Assembly (NCBI GenBank): GCA_024401355.1
Contig: JAKSLF010000001.1
Coordinates: forward strand, 62,001-126,000
Length of the DNA: 64,000 nucleotides
Direction: 5' to 3'
DNA from: Bacteroidales bacterium
Lineage (GTDB): Bacteria; Bacteroidota; Bacteroidia; Bacteroidales; Marinilabiliaceae
Below are positions 53,630 through 61,936 of this stretch, piece by piece (the first letter of the stretch is position 1; each line of letters opens with the position of its first letter). The notes below the pieces were generated by a model that was given only the letters and a program-made list of their open reading frames with translations, was not told where the DNA came from and did not search any database. Both the position numbers and the translations under genes were made by a program.

Positions 53630-53664
53630 GAAGTCGCAAGAGGGAAAAGACCTTTTGCGACTTC
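53630..53664 (+). terminator. Hairpin between the paralogues and the pigment cluster
   Basis: 10-base perfect stem (GAAGTCGCAA/TTGCGACTTC), 15-base loop, then TTGTCGG. It ends only 15 bases before the ATG of the next gene, with no clear promoter between, so read-through or partial termination is likely. Confidence 0.65.
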
Positions 53665-53679
53665 TTGTCGGTATATTGT

Positions 53680-55173
53680 ATGTATGACGTAGTGATAATA
53701 GGCAGCGGACTTGGCGGACTTTCGTGCGGAACGATATTGGCGAAGGAAGGTCTGCGAGTGTGTGTCGTAGAGCAGCACCGCATAGCGGGAGGCTGCCTGC
53801 AGTCGTTCATGCGCAACGGGAAGACCTTTGACACGGGAATACATTATGTTGGGAGCATGAAAGAGGGTCAGCTGATGAGGCACTTCCTGAAATATTATGG
53901 AATAGAAGAGAAAGTAAGGACGATAGATGTAGATGAGGAAGCGTATGAGACAGTAGTGATAAAGGGGAAAGAGTATAGGCTGCCGACGGGGAGGGAGAGA
54001 TTTGTAGAAGAGATGAGCAGGCAGTTTCCTGCAGAGAGGGAAGGGCTGGAGAAGCTGATGGAGAAAATAATGGAAGTGAAGAACTCGATAAGTGTCGAGA
54101 TGCTGAAAGAGGGGAAGATAAGTGACGTGGATATGCAGAAATATATGGCGGTATCGGCATCGGAAATGATAGACAGTCATATAGGTGACGAGACGCTGAG
54201 GAAGATAATGGGTGGCTGTTCGATGCTGTTTGGCGGTGAGAGAGAGACATCGTGCTTCTATCACTATGCGATGGTTATAGGGTCGAACGTGGAGGGGTCG
54301 CAGAGGATATTGGGCGGAAGCCAGACGCTGGCGAATGCCATGGTGGAGAAGATAGAAGAGGCAGGAGGGAAAGTGATGACAGAGCGGAGAGTGACGAAAA
54401 TAGCAACTGGCGGAACTGGGATGGTGACGGGGATAGAGACAGACAAGGGTGAGACATTGACAGGAAAGTATTACATATCGGCGATACATCCGAGCCAGAC
54501 CTTTGAGATATTGGAGAAGACGCCGGTAGTGAAGCAGCCGTTCGTAAAGAGGATGAAAGAGCTGAAGAACTCGTACGGACTGTTTTCGGTATATGTAGTG
54601 TTGAAGGAGAAGAGCGTGCCATTTAGGAACACATTCTACCTGATACATGACGGTGACACATGGTTTGACGAAGAGTATCAGGCAGGGAGATATGACGACA
54701 TGTCGTTCATGGTGAGTTTCAAGCCATCGGAAGACGGGAAGTGGGCGGAGACAGCATCGCTGATAGCGCCTGTATCGGCGAAGGACTATGAGAAGTGGGC
54801 AGAGACAGAAGTGGGCAGACGTGGAGAAGAGTATGAGAGATGGAAAAGTGGGTTGGCGGAGACGCTGATAGAGAGATATGAGAAGATGTATCCAGGGATG
54901 AAAGCCGGGATAGACAAAATATATACAGCATCGCCGCTGACATTCAGAGACTACACGTTGACTCCGGGCGGATCGGCATACGGAATACTGAAAAACTACA
55001 AGAACCCGTTGCCGACGATAATACCGACTCAGACGAAGCTTGGGAACCTGTTGTTGACGGGTCAGAACATCTTTGTGCCTGGAGCCATTGGGGTGACCAT
55101 GACAGCAGCGATAACGTGTGCGAATATAGTGGGTGAAGAGAAACTGGCAAAGAAGATAGGAAACTTAAACTAG
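53680..55173 (+). CDS. FAD-dependent oxidoreductase (carotenoid isomerase/retinol reductase-like)
   Basis: The ATG at 53680 gives MYDVVIIGSGLGGLSCGTIL, a perfect N-terminal FAD-binding motif; a TTG at 53665 is less likely. About 497 residues. The family pattern continues (VVEQHRIAGGCLQSFMRNG, then FDTGIHYVG) and ends with the LLTGQNIFVPGAIG segment near the C-terminus. Relatives are CrtISO/phytoene desaturase and all-trans-retinol 13,14-reductase types. As first gene of a cluster with ketosynthase, ACPs and tyrosine ammonia-lyase, it probably changes double bonds of a polyene chain. The substrate is inference. Confidence 0.85.
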   Translation: MYDVVIIGSGLGGLSCGTILAKEGLRVCVVEQHRIAGGCLQSFMRNGKTFDTGIHYVGSMKEGQLMRHFLKYYGIEEKVRTIDVDEEAYETVVIKGKEYRLPTGRERFVEEMSRQFPAEREGLEKLMEKIMEVKNSISVEMLKEGKISDVDMQKYMAVSASEMIDSHIGDETLRKIMGGCSMLFGGERETSCFYHYAMVIGSNVEGSQRILGGSQTLANAMVEKIEEAGGKVMTERRVTKIATGGTGMVTGIETDKGETLTGKYYISAIHPSQTFEILEKTPVVKQPFVKRMKELKNSYGLFSVYVVLKEKSVPFRNTFYLIHDGDTWFDEEYQAGRYDDMSFMVSFKPSEDGKWAETASLIAPVSAKDYEKWAETEVGRRGEEYERWKSGLAETLIERYEKMYPGMKAGIDKIYTASPLTFRDYTLTPGGSAYGILKNYKNPLPTIIPTQTKLGNLLLTGQNIFVPGAIGVTMTAAITCANIVGEEKLAKKIGNLN

Positions 55174-55179
55174 GAAGAG

Positions 55180-56397
55180 ATGAGAAGAGTAGTAATAACA
55201 GGACTAGGAATATTCTCGAGCATAGGCAATGGAGTAGACGAAGTGGCCAGATCGTTGCGAGAGGGGAAGAGTGGCATAGGCTTGAGCAAAGAGCGTTTGG
55301 CGCTTGGCTACAGGTCGGGGCTGATGGGTATGTTGCCAGAGATAGACGTGAAAGACGTGCTGGACAGGAAGAGCAGACTGCGCTTTGCGGAGCATGGCGT
55401 CTATGAATATATAGCAGTAAAAGAAGCCTTGAAAATGGCTGGGATGGACGACGCCTACCTAAAATCGAACGAAGTGGGCATCATCATGGGCAACGACAGT
55501 TCGGCGAAAGCCGTAATTGAGGGTGTGGACATCATAAGAGAGAAGCACCTGACGCAGCTGGTAGGTTCGGGCAACGTCTTCCAGGTGATGAACTCGACCT
55601 TGTCGATGAATCTGGCGGTATCTCTTGGCATCAAGGGAGTGAGCTTCACGGTGTCGGCGGCGTGTTCGAGCAGCAGTCATGCGATAGGCCTGGCGACGAC
55701 ATTGATAAGGAGCGGCATCCAGGAAAGGATAATATGTGGTGGAGCTCAGGAAGTGAATGAATTCAGCGTAGGCAGCTTTGACGGCATAGCGGCATTCTCG
55801 ACAAGGATGGATGAGCCGACGAAAGCCTCGAGACCGTTTGACATGGGAAGAGACGGGTTGGTGCCGAGTGGTGGTGGTGCGGCCGTCATAGTGGAGAGCA
55901 TGGAATCGGCATTGTCGCGAGGAGCGACCATATTGGGTGAGATAGTAGGATATGGAGTCTCGACGAGTGGTGAGCATCTGACGATACCGACCTCGGAAGG
56001 ACCGTATACAGCCATGAAGCGAGCCATAGAAGACGCAGGCATGGAAGTGAGTGACATAGACTATATCAATGCACATGCGACATCGACCAAGATAGGTGAC
56101 GCTAATGAAGCGGAAGCGATAGTGAAACTGATGGGTGAGTGGAAGCCGCTGGTTACATCGACGAAATCGATGACAGGACATGAGTTGTGGATGGCTGGTG
56201 CGAGTGAGATAGTATATTCGACCTTGATGATGAATGAGGGCTTTGTGGCGCCGAACATCAACCTTGAGGAGAAAGACCCTAAGGCGGTTGGACTAGACAT
56301 ACCGACGAAAGTCGTGGAGAAGAAGATAGATGCATACCTGTCGAACTCGTTTGGCTTTGGCGGAACGAATGCGGCACTTGTAGTAAAAAAAATATAA
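55180..56397 (+). CDS. Beta-ketoacyl-ACP synthase of the aryl-polyene-like cluster
   Basis: 405 residues, FabF/FabB fold. The catalytic triad is complete: Cys162 in SAACSSSSHAIG, His299 in NAHATST, His334 in STKSMTGHELWMAG. NAHATST replaces the NAHGTST of housekeeping FabF, as in FabB-like enzymes. It extends an acyl-ACP chain by two carbons. It follows the FAD enzyme after 6 bases and precedes an ACP gene by 13, so it is in one operon. Context points to polyene extension rather than fatty-acid synthesis. Confidence 0.9.
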   Translation: MRRVVITGLGIFSSIGNGVDEVARSLREGKSGIGLSKERLALGYRSGLMGMLPEIDVKDVLDRKSRLRFAEHGVYEYIAVKEALKMAGMDDAYLKSNEVGIIMGNDSSAKAVIEGVDIIREKHLTQLVGSGNVFQVMNSTLSMNLAVSLGIKGVSFTVSAACSSSSHAIGLATTLIRSGIQERIICGGAQEVNEFSVGSFDGIAAFSTRMDEPTKASRPFDMGRDGLVPSGGGAAVIVESMESALSRGATILGEIVGYGVSTSGEHLTIPTSEGPYTAMKRAIEDAGMEVSDIDYINAHATSTKIGDANEAEAIVKLMGEWKPLVTSTKSMTGHELWMAGASEIVYSTLMMNEGFVAPNINLEEKDPKAVGLDIPTKVVEKKIDAYLSNSFGFGGTNAALVVKKI

Positions 56398-56410
56398 GAA
56401 ACAGAATAGA

Positions 56411-56659
56411 ATGGAAAAGAATGAAATGCAGAAGAAGCTGATAGAGATGTTGGCTGAAGAATTTGAAGTAGAAGCGACAGACATAAAGCCAGAAGACCCG
56501 CTGATGGAGACATTGGGACTGGACAGTCTGGACATGATAGACGTAGCGGTATTGATAGAGAAGAACTTTGGAGTGGTGCTGGTGCAGGAAGACTTCAAGA
56601 ACCTGGTAAGCTTTGAAGACTTTTATGGAGTGATAGAGAAGAAAGTGAACGCGAAGTGA
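56411..56659 (+). CDS. Acyl carrier protein (cluster ACP 1)
   Basis: 82 residues, strongly acidic, with the phosphopantetheine site Ser39 in LGLDSLDMIDV. Length and helices are normal for an ACP. It is placed between the ketosynthase and the ammonia-lyase and probably carries the aryl or polyene intermediate. A second, more distant ACP lies at 60.8 kb. Confidence 0.92.
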   Translation: MEKNEMQKKLIEMLAEEFEVEATDIKPEDPLMETLGLDSLDMIDVAVLIEKNFGVVLVQEDFKNLVSFEDFYGVIEKKVNAK

Positions 56660-56709
56660 TTCTGGTGAAGCGTAGTAGATGAAGAATCAATAAACGTAAG
56701 ACTAAGTAT

Positions 56710-58242
56710 ATGGAACTTGAGGAAATATATGATATACTCTTTGAGGACAAGAAGATAGAGATAAGTCAGGAAGAGCGCAAGAAAGTGGAGGAGTGCTATG
56801 ACTTTCTGGAGGAATTCAAGAAAGACAAAGTGATATATGGCATCAACACGGGCTTTGGTCCGATGGCTCAGTACAGAGTGAGTGACGAGCACCTGAAAGA
56901 GCTGCAGTATAACATCATCAGATCGCATTCGTCGGGTGCAGGTGAGGCAATGCCCCTGATAGCGGTGAAAGCGGCGATGATAGCGAGATACATGACCTTC
57001 ATGCAATGCAGAAGTGGAGTGCATCCGATGGTAGTGGACCAGATAGTGTCGTATATAAACAACGACATAATACCATACGTGCCTCAGCATGGAAGTGTGG
57101 GTGCGAGTGGTGACCTTGTGCAGCTGGCTCACATAGCCTATACATTGATAGGTGAGGGAGAAGTGCATTATGAGGGAGAGTGGATGGAGACCAAAGAAGC
57201 ATTGAAGCGAGCAGGGTTGAAGCCGATGGAGATACATGGTAGAGATGGACTGTCGGTAGTGAATGGCACAGCGATGATGACCGGTTTGGGCCTGGTGAAC
57301 CTGATATATGCGAAGAGGATAGCCGAGTGGGTGATAATGTTGTCGGTGATGACAAATGAGATAGCAGGATCGTATGACGACTTCATGACCACAGAGCTAA
57401 ACAGCGTCAGACGTCAGGACGGTCAGCAGGACGTAGCGGCGATGATGCGTGAGATAGCGAAGGGAAGCAAGATGATGTCGAAGAGGCAGGTGGAGCTGTA
57501 TAACGGAACTCAGGAGACATTGTTCAAGAAGAAAGTGCAGCCATATTATTCGTTGCGATGCATACCTCAGGTGATGGGTCCGGTAGTGGAAGTGTTGAAA
57601 AATGCGGAGCGAGTGCTGATAAACGAAGTGAACTCGGCAGATGACAATCCGATAGTGGATCCGGAGGCGAAAATGATATATCATGGTGGCAACTTCCACG
57701 GCGACTACATCTCGTTTGAGATGGACAAGCTGAAGATAGCGACGACGAAGATGACCATGCTTGCAGAGAGACAGATGAACTATCTGTTTCATGACAAGAT
57801 AAACGAGATAGAGTATAAAGGCAAGAGTCTGCCTCCATTTGTGAACCTTGGAGTGCTGGGCTTGAACTATGGCATGCAGGCATGCCAGTTTACTGCGACC
57901 TCGACCACGGCAGAGAGCCAGACATTGTCGAACCCGATGTATGTGCACTCGATACCGAACAACAACGACAACCAGGACATCGTCAGCATGGGAACGAACT
58001 CGGCTCTGATAGCCAAGCATGTAGTGGACAACGCATACCAGGTAGTAGCAATACACATGATGACCGTGTGTCAGGCGATAGACTGCCTTGGATGTTATGA
58101 CGACATGAGCGAGAAGAGCAAGGAAGTGTATGACGAAGTGAGAAGCTTCTTTGGAGCGTTCAGAGACGACACGGAGAAATATACGGACATAGCGAACATG
58201 GAGAAATATCTGCGTGTAAAATCGCTGGAGCTGGGGTTGTGA
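56710..58242 (+). CDS. Aromatic amino-acid ammonia-lyase, probably tyrosine ammonia-lyase
   Basis: 510 residues. The MIO-forming Ala-Ser-Gly is at 132-134 (HGSVGASGDLVQLAH). Long segments agree with the tyrosine ammonia-lyase of Flavobacterium johnsoniae as I remember it: YGINTGFGPMAQYR, YNIIRSHSSG, YHGGNFHGDYISFEMDKLK, NPMYVHSIPNNNDNQD. That enzyme starts flexirubin synthesis by making 4-coumarate from tyrosine. Histidine ammonia-lyase is the alternative, but the RSHSSG active-site form and the cluster favour tyrosine. It is the fourth gene of the operon. Confidence 0.88.
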   Translation: MELEEIYDILFEDKKIEISQEERKKVEECYDFLEEFKKDKVIYGINTGFGPMAQYRVSDEHLKELQYNIIRSHSSGAGEAMPLIAVKAAMIARYMTFMQCRSGVHPMVVDQIVSYINNDIIPYVPQHGSVGASGDLVQLAHIAYTLIGEGEVHYEGEWMETKEALKRAGLKPMEIHGRDGLSVVNGTAMMTGLGLVNLIYAKRIAEWVIMLSVMTNEIAGSYDDFMTTELNSVRRQDGQQDVAAMMREIAKGSKMMSKRQVELYNGTQETLFKKKVQPYYSLRCIPQVMGPVVEVLKNAERVLINEVNSADDNPIVDPEAKMIYHGGNFHGDYISFEMDKLKIATTKMTMLAERQMNYLFHDKINEIEYKGKSLPPFVNLGVLGLNYGMQACQFTATSTTAESQTLSNPMYVHSIPNNNDNQDIVSMGTNSALIAKHVVDNAYQVVAIHMMTVCQAIDCLGCYDDMSEKSKEVYDEVRSFFGAFRDDTEKYTDIANMEKYLRVKSLELGL

Positions 58243-58334
58243 ATCCGTTAAGTGAAATACTGAAAAGGAGTGTCTGGTGATGCGGAATAGAGATAAAAAG
58301 TGGTGGTTATTCGGTGTAGTTTGATTAATTGTCG

Positions 58335-58342
58335 TATATTTG
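58335..58342 (+). promoter_or_regulatory. -7 element (TATATTTG) for the PurF-like gene
   Basis: TATATTTG fits the consensus, 80 bases before the ATG. The TTTG at 58320 is too close to be a -33 box. The 179-base gap before the gene holds nothing else I can name. Confidence 0.55.
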
Positions 58343-58421
58343 CGTAGTCAAAGCTGTCGTTCATGAATAGTGGCGGTTGCGGGACGTATTTATATTTTTA
58401 GCATAAAAACCAATAATATAG

Positions 58422-59831
58422 ATGAGCGGATTTTTCGGAACAGTATCGTCAGAAGATTGTGTATCAGAAGTCTTCTATGGCACGGACTATCATTCGCACC
58501 TTGGCACAAAGCGAGGTGGCATGACCATATTCTCGAAGGGTAAGGGCTTTCAGAGAGCCATACACAGTCTGGAAAACGGATACTTCAGGAACAAGTTTGA
58601 AGCGGACATCGCGACATTTGAGGGAACAGCCGGCATAGGTTGTATAAGTGACACAGAGGCTCAGCCACTTGTAGTATTCTCTCATTTGGGAAGATTTGCG
58701 ATAAGCACCGTATCCAAGATAAACAATCTGGATGAACTTGCAGACCATCTGCTCAAGCAGGGCAAGACCTTTGCAGAGACGAGTCAGGGTGGAATAAATC
58801 CGACAGAGCTTGTTGCGATGCTGATATGCGAGAAGTCGTCGTTCAAAGAGGGCATAGAATTCGTGTATGAGAGCATCAAGGGATCGTGCTCGATATTGAT
58901 ATTGAATGGTGAGGAGATAATAGCGGGCCGTGATAAGCTTGGTAGAACTCCGATAGTGATAGGCAAGAAAGAAGGTGCGACATGTGTAGCATCGGAGACA
59001 TGTTCATTCTTGAACCTGGGCTATCAGATAGAGAAATATATTGGTCCGGGCGAGATAGTATCAGTAAAGGCCAATGAATATAACACCATAAGAGAGGCCA
59101 ACAAGAAGATGCAGGTATGCTCGTTCCTGTGGGTATATTATGGTTATCCACCATCATGCTATGAAGGCATCAACGTAGATGAGTCGCGTTATCGCTGCGG
59201 ATGCAAGCTGGCAGAGAAAGACGACGTTGAGGGAGCAGACTTTGTAGCTGGCATCCCTGACTCGGGTACGGGACATGCGATGGGTTACAGCCACAAGTCG
59301 GGATTGCCACTCATGCGTCCATATTCGAAGTACACACCGACATGGCCACGAAGCTTCATGCCACAGAACCAGTCGATGAGAGAGCTTGTAGCGAAGATGA
59401 AGCTGATACCAAACGGAGCGTTGATAAAGGACAAGAAGGGAATCTTCCTGGACGACTCGATAGTGAGAGGAACTCAGTTGAGAGACAACGTGATAGACTT
59501 GACAAATGCGGGCATCAAGGAAGTGCACATGCGTGTAGCGTGTCCACCATTGATTTATCCATGTGAGTATTTGAACTTCAGCCGTTCGAGGACAACATTG
59601 GAGCTTGCGACACGTAAGGCGATAATAAAGCTTGAGGGCAAGGAGGATGTAGACTTCTCGAAGTATGCGGATCCGGACTCACAGGAATACAAGAACATGG
59701 TAGAGCAGATAAGGAAAGACCTTGGTTTGACGACGTTGAAATTCCAGCGTCTGGAGGACCTTGTTGACGCCATCGGCTTGCCAAAAGAGTGCTTGTGTAC
59801 ACACTGCTGGGACAACTCGAGCTGGGGATAG
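58422..59831 (+). CDS. PurF-like amidophosphoribosyltransferase homologue lacking the catalytic Cys2
   Basis: 469 residues, full PurF length. Normal PurF begins MCG, and Cys2 becomes the glutaminase nucleophile. Here codon 2 is AGC: the protein starts MSGFFGTVSSEDCV. The rest of the glutaminase domain is kept, as is the PRPP site (GIFLDDSIVRGTQLRDN near 345-360). So glutamine-dependent activity is doubtful; it may use ammonia, have a Ser nucleophile, or do another job. It has its own promoter box and terminator inside the pigment cluster. An ATG further upstream giving a Cys2 is not present. Family is certain, function is not. Confidence 0.85.
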   Translation: MSGFFGTVSSEDCVSEVFYGTDYHSHLGTKRGGMTIFSKGKGFQRAIHSLENGYFRNKFEADIATFEGTAGIGCISDTEAQPLVVFSHLGRFAISTVSKINNLDELADHLLKQGKTFAETSQGGINPTELVAMLICEKSSFKEGIEFVYESIKGSCSILILNGEEIIAGRDKLGRTPIVIGKKEGATCVASETCSFLNLGYQIEKYIGPGEIVSVKANEYNTIREANKKMQVCSFLWVYYGYPPSCYEGINVDESRYRCGCKLAEKDDVEGADFVAGIPDSGTGHAMGYSHKSGLPLMRPYSKYTPTWPRSFMPQNQSMRELVAKMKLIPNGALIKDKKGIFLDDSIVRGTQLRDNVIDLTNAGIKEVHMRVACPPLIYPCEYLNFSRSRTTLELATRKAIIKLEGKEDVDFSKYADPDSQEYKNMVEQIRKDLGLTTLKFQRLEDLVDAIGLPKECLCTHCWDNSSWG

Positions 59832-59855
59832 AGTAAAGAAAGAGCGATATAAAAC

Positions 59856-59888
59856 AAATCGCTGCCTTTTTGGAGGGCGGCGATTTTT
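59856..59888 (+). terminator. Terminator of the PurF-like gene
   Basis: Stem AAATCGC/GCGATTT with inner GCC/GGC, 24 bases after the stop, then TTTTTG. Confidence 0.8.
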
Positions 59889-59917
59889 GTGTTTTCATGA
59901 TTTATTTTGTAACTTTG
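59886..59917 (+). promoter_or_regulatory. Promoter of fabG and the second half of the pigment cluster
   Basis: TTTG (59886-59889), 20-base spacer, TAACTTTG (59910-59917). It shares its -33 box with the tail of the terminator just before it. Confidence 0.75.
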
Positions 59918-59957
59918 CAGCATAATATGCCATATAAGGTAAAAAAGGAACATATAT

Positions 59958-60695
59958 ATGAGATATGCATTAGTAACAGGTGGCAGCCGAGGAATCGGTC
60001 GTGCGATATGTGTCAAGCTTGCGAGTCAGGGTTATCACGTATTGATAAACTATGTATCGAACGAGGCTAAGGCGCTGGAGACATTGGCGTTGACCAAGGA
60101 AGCCGGCACAGAGGGTGAGATCATCAAATTTGATGTAGCGAACCTGGAGGAGACCACAGCTGCGCTTGAGAAGTGGCAGGAAGACAACAAGGACAACAAA
60201 GAGGCATATATAGATGTGCTGGTGAACAATGCAGGTGTGACATCTGACGCATTGCTTCCGTTGATGGAGCCAGAGTCGTGGCACAAAGTGTTGAGCACCT
60301 CGCTTGACGGATTCTTCAATGTAACGAGAACCGTAGTGAAGAAGATGGTACGCAAGAAGCATGGCCGCATCATCAACATGGCATCTGTATCGGGCTTGAT
60401 AGGCTTGCCAGGCCAGTGTAACTATTCGGCAGCGAAGGGCGCTATAATATCTGCGACCAAGGCATTGTCGAAGGAGCTTGGTGTGAAGAACATCACAGTG
60501 AATGCGATAGCTCCGGGCTTCATCAAGACAGACATGACAAGTTCGCTTGACGAAGAGGAGTTGAAGAAGGGCATATCGCTTGGTCGTTTTGGCGAGGCGG
60601 AGGAAGTGGCAGCCCTTGCGGCATTCCTTGCATCGGAAGATGCAGCATATATCACAGGTGAGACAATAGCCATCACAGGTGGTTTGCGTGGTTAA
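59958..60695 (+). CDS. 3-oxoacyl-ACP reductase (FabG-like SDR)
   Basis: 245 residues. Opening YALVTGGSRGIGRAICVKL is the Rossmann TGxxxGIG motif; the catalytic set is Ser in NMASVSGLIG, then Tyr and Lys in NYSAAKGAI; the C-terminus ends in TGETIAITGGLRG, as in FabG. It reduces beta-ketoacyl groups on ACP with NADPH. Its placement between the PurF-like gene and ACP 2, in a cluster with ketosynthase and dehydratase, makes a polyene ketoreductase the likeliest role, though it could serve fatty-acid synthesis. Confidence 0.92.
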   Translation: MRYALVTGGSRGIGRAICVKLASQGYHVLINYVSNEAKALETLALTKEAGTEGEIIKFDVANLEETTAALEKWQEDNKDNKEAYIDVLVNNAGVTSDALLPLMEPESWHKVLSTSLDGFFNVTRTVVKKMVRKKHGRIINMASVSGLIGLPGQCNYSAAKGAIISATKALSKELGVKNITVNAIAPGFIKTDMTSSLDEEELKKGISLGRFGEAEEVAALAAFLASEDAAYITGETIAITGGLRG

Positions 60696-60725
60696 TGCGA
60701 AACAGAACTAAAACAGAGATAAAAA

Positions 60726-60758
60726 ATGAGAGACGGAGTATGGAGCTTCGTCTCTCAT
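60726..60758 (+). terminator. Hairpin between fabG and ACP 2, weak or no terminator
   Basis: 10-base perfect stem (ATGAGAGACG/CGTCTCTCAT) but no T-run after it (CATCGTTAAAAAG). More likely a partial terminator, an RNA-processing site or an mRNA-stabilising hairpin. Confidence 0.5.
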
Positions 60759-60791
60759 CATCGTTAAAAAGCTAAGCAGGAATCGAACAGA

Positions 60792-61013
60792 ATGGAAGAG
60801 CTAAAAAGAGCTTTGGCAGAGGAGTTTGAGGTGAGCATTGACGAGATGCGACCTGAGGCTAAATATGTCGATGTGCTTGGCCTGGACAGTCTTGACATCG
60901 TAGATGCCATAGTGTTGATAGAGGGAGTTACGGGAGTGAAACTGGCGAAAGGTGACATCAGAAAAGACGGTACCTTTGGTGAGTTGTTTGAGACGATAGC
61001 GTCGAAGAAATAG
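60792..61013 (+). CDS. Acyl carrier protein (cluster ACP 2)
   Basis: 73 residues with the phosphopantetheine Ser33 in LGLDSLDIVDA. It is shorter than ACP 1 and differs at most other positions, so it probably has another partner, such as the acyltransferase directly after it (20 bases). No other family is plausible. Confidence 0.9.
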   Translation: MEELKRALAEEFEVSIDEMRPEAKYVDVLGLDSLDIVDAIVLIEGVTGVKLAKGDIRKDGTFGELFETIASKK

Positions 61014-61032
61014 AGAAGGGGGAAAGAGGGCA

Positions 61033-61920
61033 GTGGCAGAGAAGAAGTGGAGTGGCAAATCGCGAGGCGGTGCGTTTGGGACATGGTTTTTCGTGGTGAC
61101 GCTGAAATATCTTGGTGTTGGGGCGGCGTATGTGCTATTGGCATTTGTGGCGCCATATTTTGTATTGTTCGCGCCTAAGGGCAGACGAGCGATAATGAAA
61201 TACAACAGAGAGATACTGGGCTATGGACGATGGAAATCGCTATGGAAAGTCTTTGTACACTTCTATGTGTTTGGGCAGACAATAATAGACAAGATAGCTC
61301 TAAAGCATGGAATAGAAAAGCCATACACCTTTGACTACATAAACTACGAGGAATTCCTGAAAGTGCTTGACTCGGGCACAGGAGTAATAATCATAGGTGC
61401 ACATGTAGGATCGTGGGAAGTTGGTGCGCCATATTTCAACAAATATGGTAAAGACATGAACATAGTGATGCTAGATGGGGAGTATGAGCAGATAAAGAGA
61501 GTGATAGAAGACGGTGCGGAGAAGCAGCCATTCAAGATAATACCATTGGGCACAGATGGTCTGGACTCGATATTGAAGATAAAGGCGGCCTTGGACAGGA
61601 AAGAGTATGTATGTTTTCAGGGCGACCGATATATGGACGAGGAGAACAGCATAGAGAGGGAATTCATGGGGAAGAAAGCGAGATTTCCGAAAGGACTGTT
61701 CCAGGTGGCGGCAAAGCTTGGTGTGCCAGTGGTGTATTACTATGCCATGAGGGAGAACGGGAAGAGATATAGCTTTTCGTTTGAGATAGCGAATACGGAG
61801 TCGAAGAATTCGAAAGAACGCTTTGGCAAGATAGTAGACCAATATATAGAAACACTGGAGAAGACAGTGAAGAGACATCCGCAGCAGTGGTTTAACTTCT
61901 ATGACTTCTGGAGTGAATAA
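61033..61920 (+). CDS. LpxL/HtrB-like lysophospholipid acyltransferase
   Basis: 295 residues starting with GTG at 61033, the only start in frame close to ACP 2. One N-terminal membrane segment (about 17-45), then the HX4E-type catalytic motif (GAHVGSWEVG) typical of the LpxL/HtrB group; CFQGDRYMDEENSIE and FPKGLFQVAAKLGVPVVYYY are further acyltransferase blocks. In aryl-polyene clusters such enzymes are thought to attach the chain to a membrane lipid. The acceptor is inference. Confidence 0.83.
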   Translation: MAEKKWSGKSRGGAFGTWFFVVTLKYLGVGAAYVLLAFVAPYFVLFAPKGRRAIMKYNREILGYGRWKSLWKVFVHFYVFGQTIIDKIALKHGIEKPYTFDYINYEEFLKVLDSGTGVIIIGAHVGSWEVGAPYFNKYGKDMNIVMLDGEYEQIKRVIEDGAEKQPFKIIPLGTDGLDSILKIKAALDRKEYVCFQGDRYMDEENSIEREFMGKKARFPKGLFQVAAKLGVPVVYYYAMRENGKRYSFSFEIANTESKNSKERFGKIVDQYIETLEKTVKRHPQQWFNFYDFWSE

Positions 61921-61936
61921 AACAAAGAAAAAGAAA

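Noticed and set aside
53149-54648. 499-codon minus-strand ORF over the third secreted paralogue and the FAD oxidoreductase
   Set aside because: Its product is rich in His, Arg, Tyr and Leu without family motifs; the plus strand has two well-supported proteins there. It is an effect of the G-rich coding strand.
55180-61013. Housekeeping fatty-acid synthesis operon
   Set aside because: Ketosynthase, ACP and FabG alone would fit, but the ammonia-lyase, methyltransferase, LpxL-like acyltransferase and thioesterase in the same run point to a specialised polyene.
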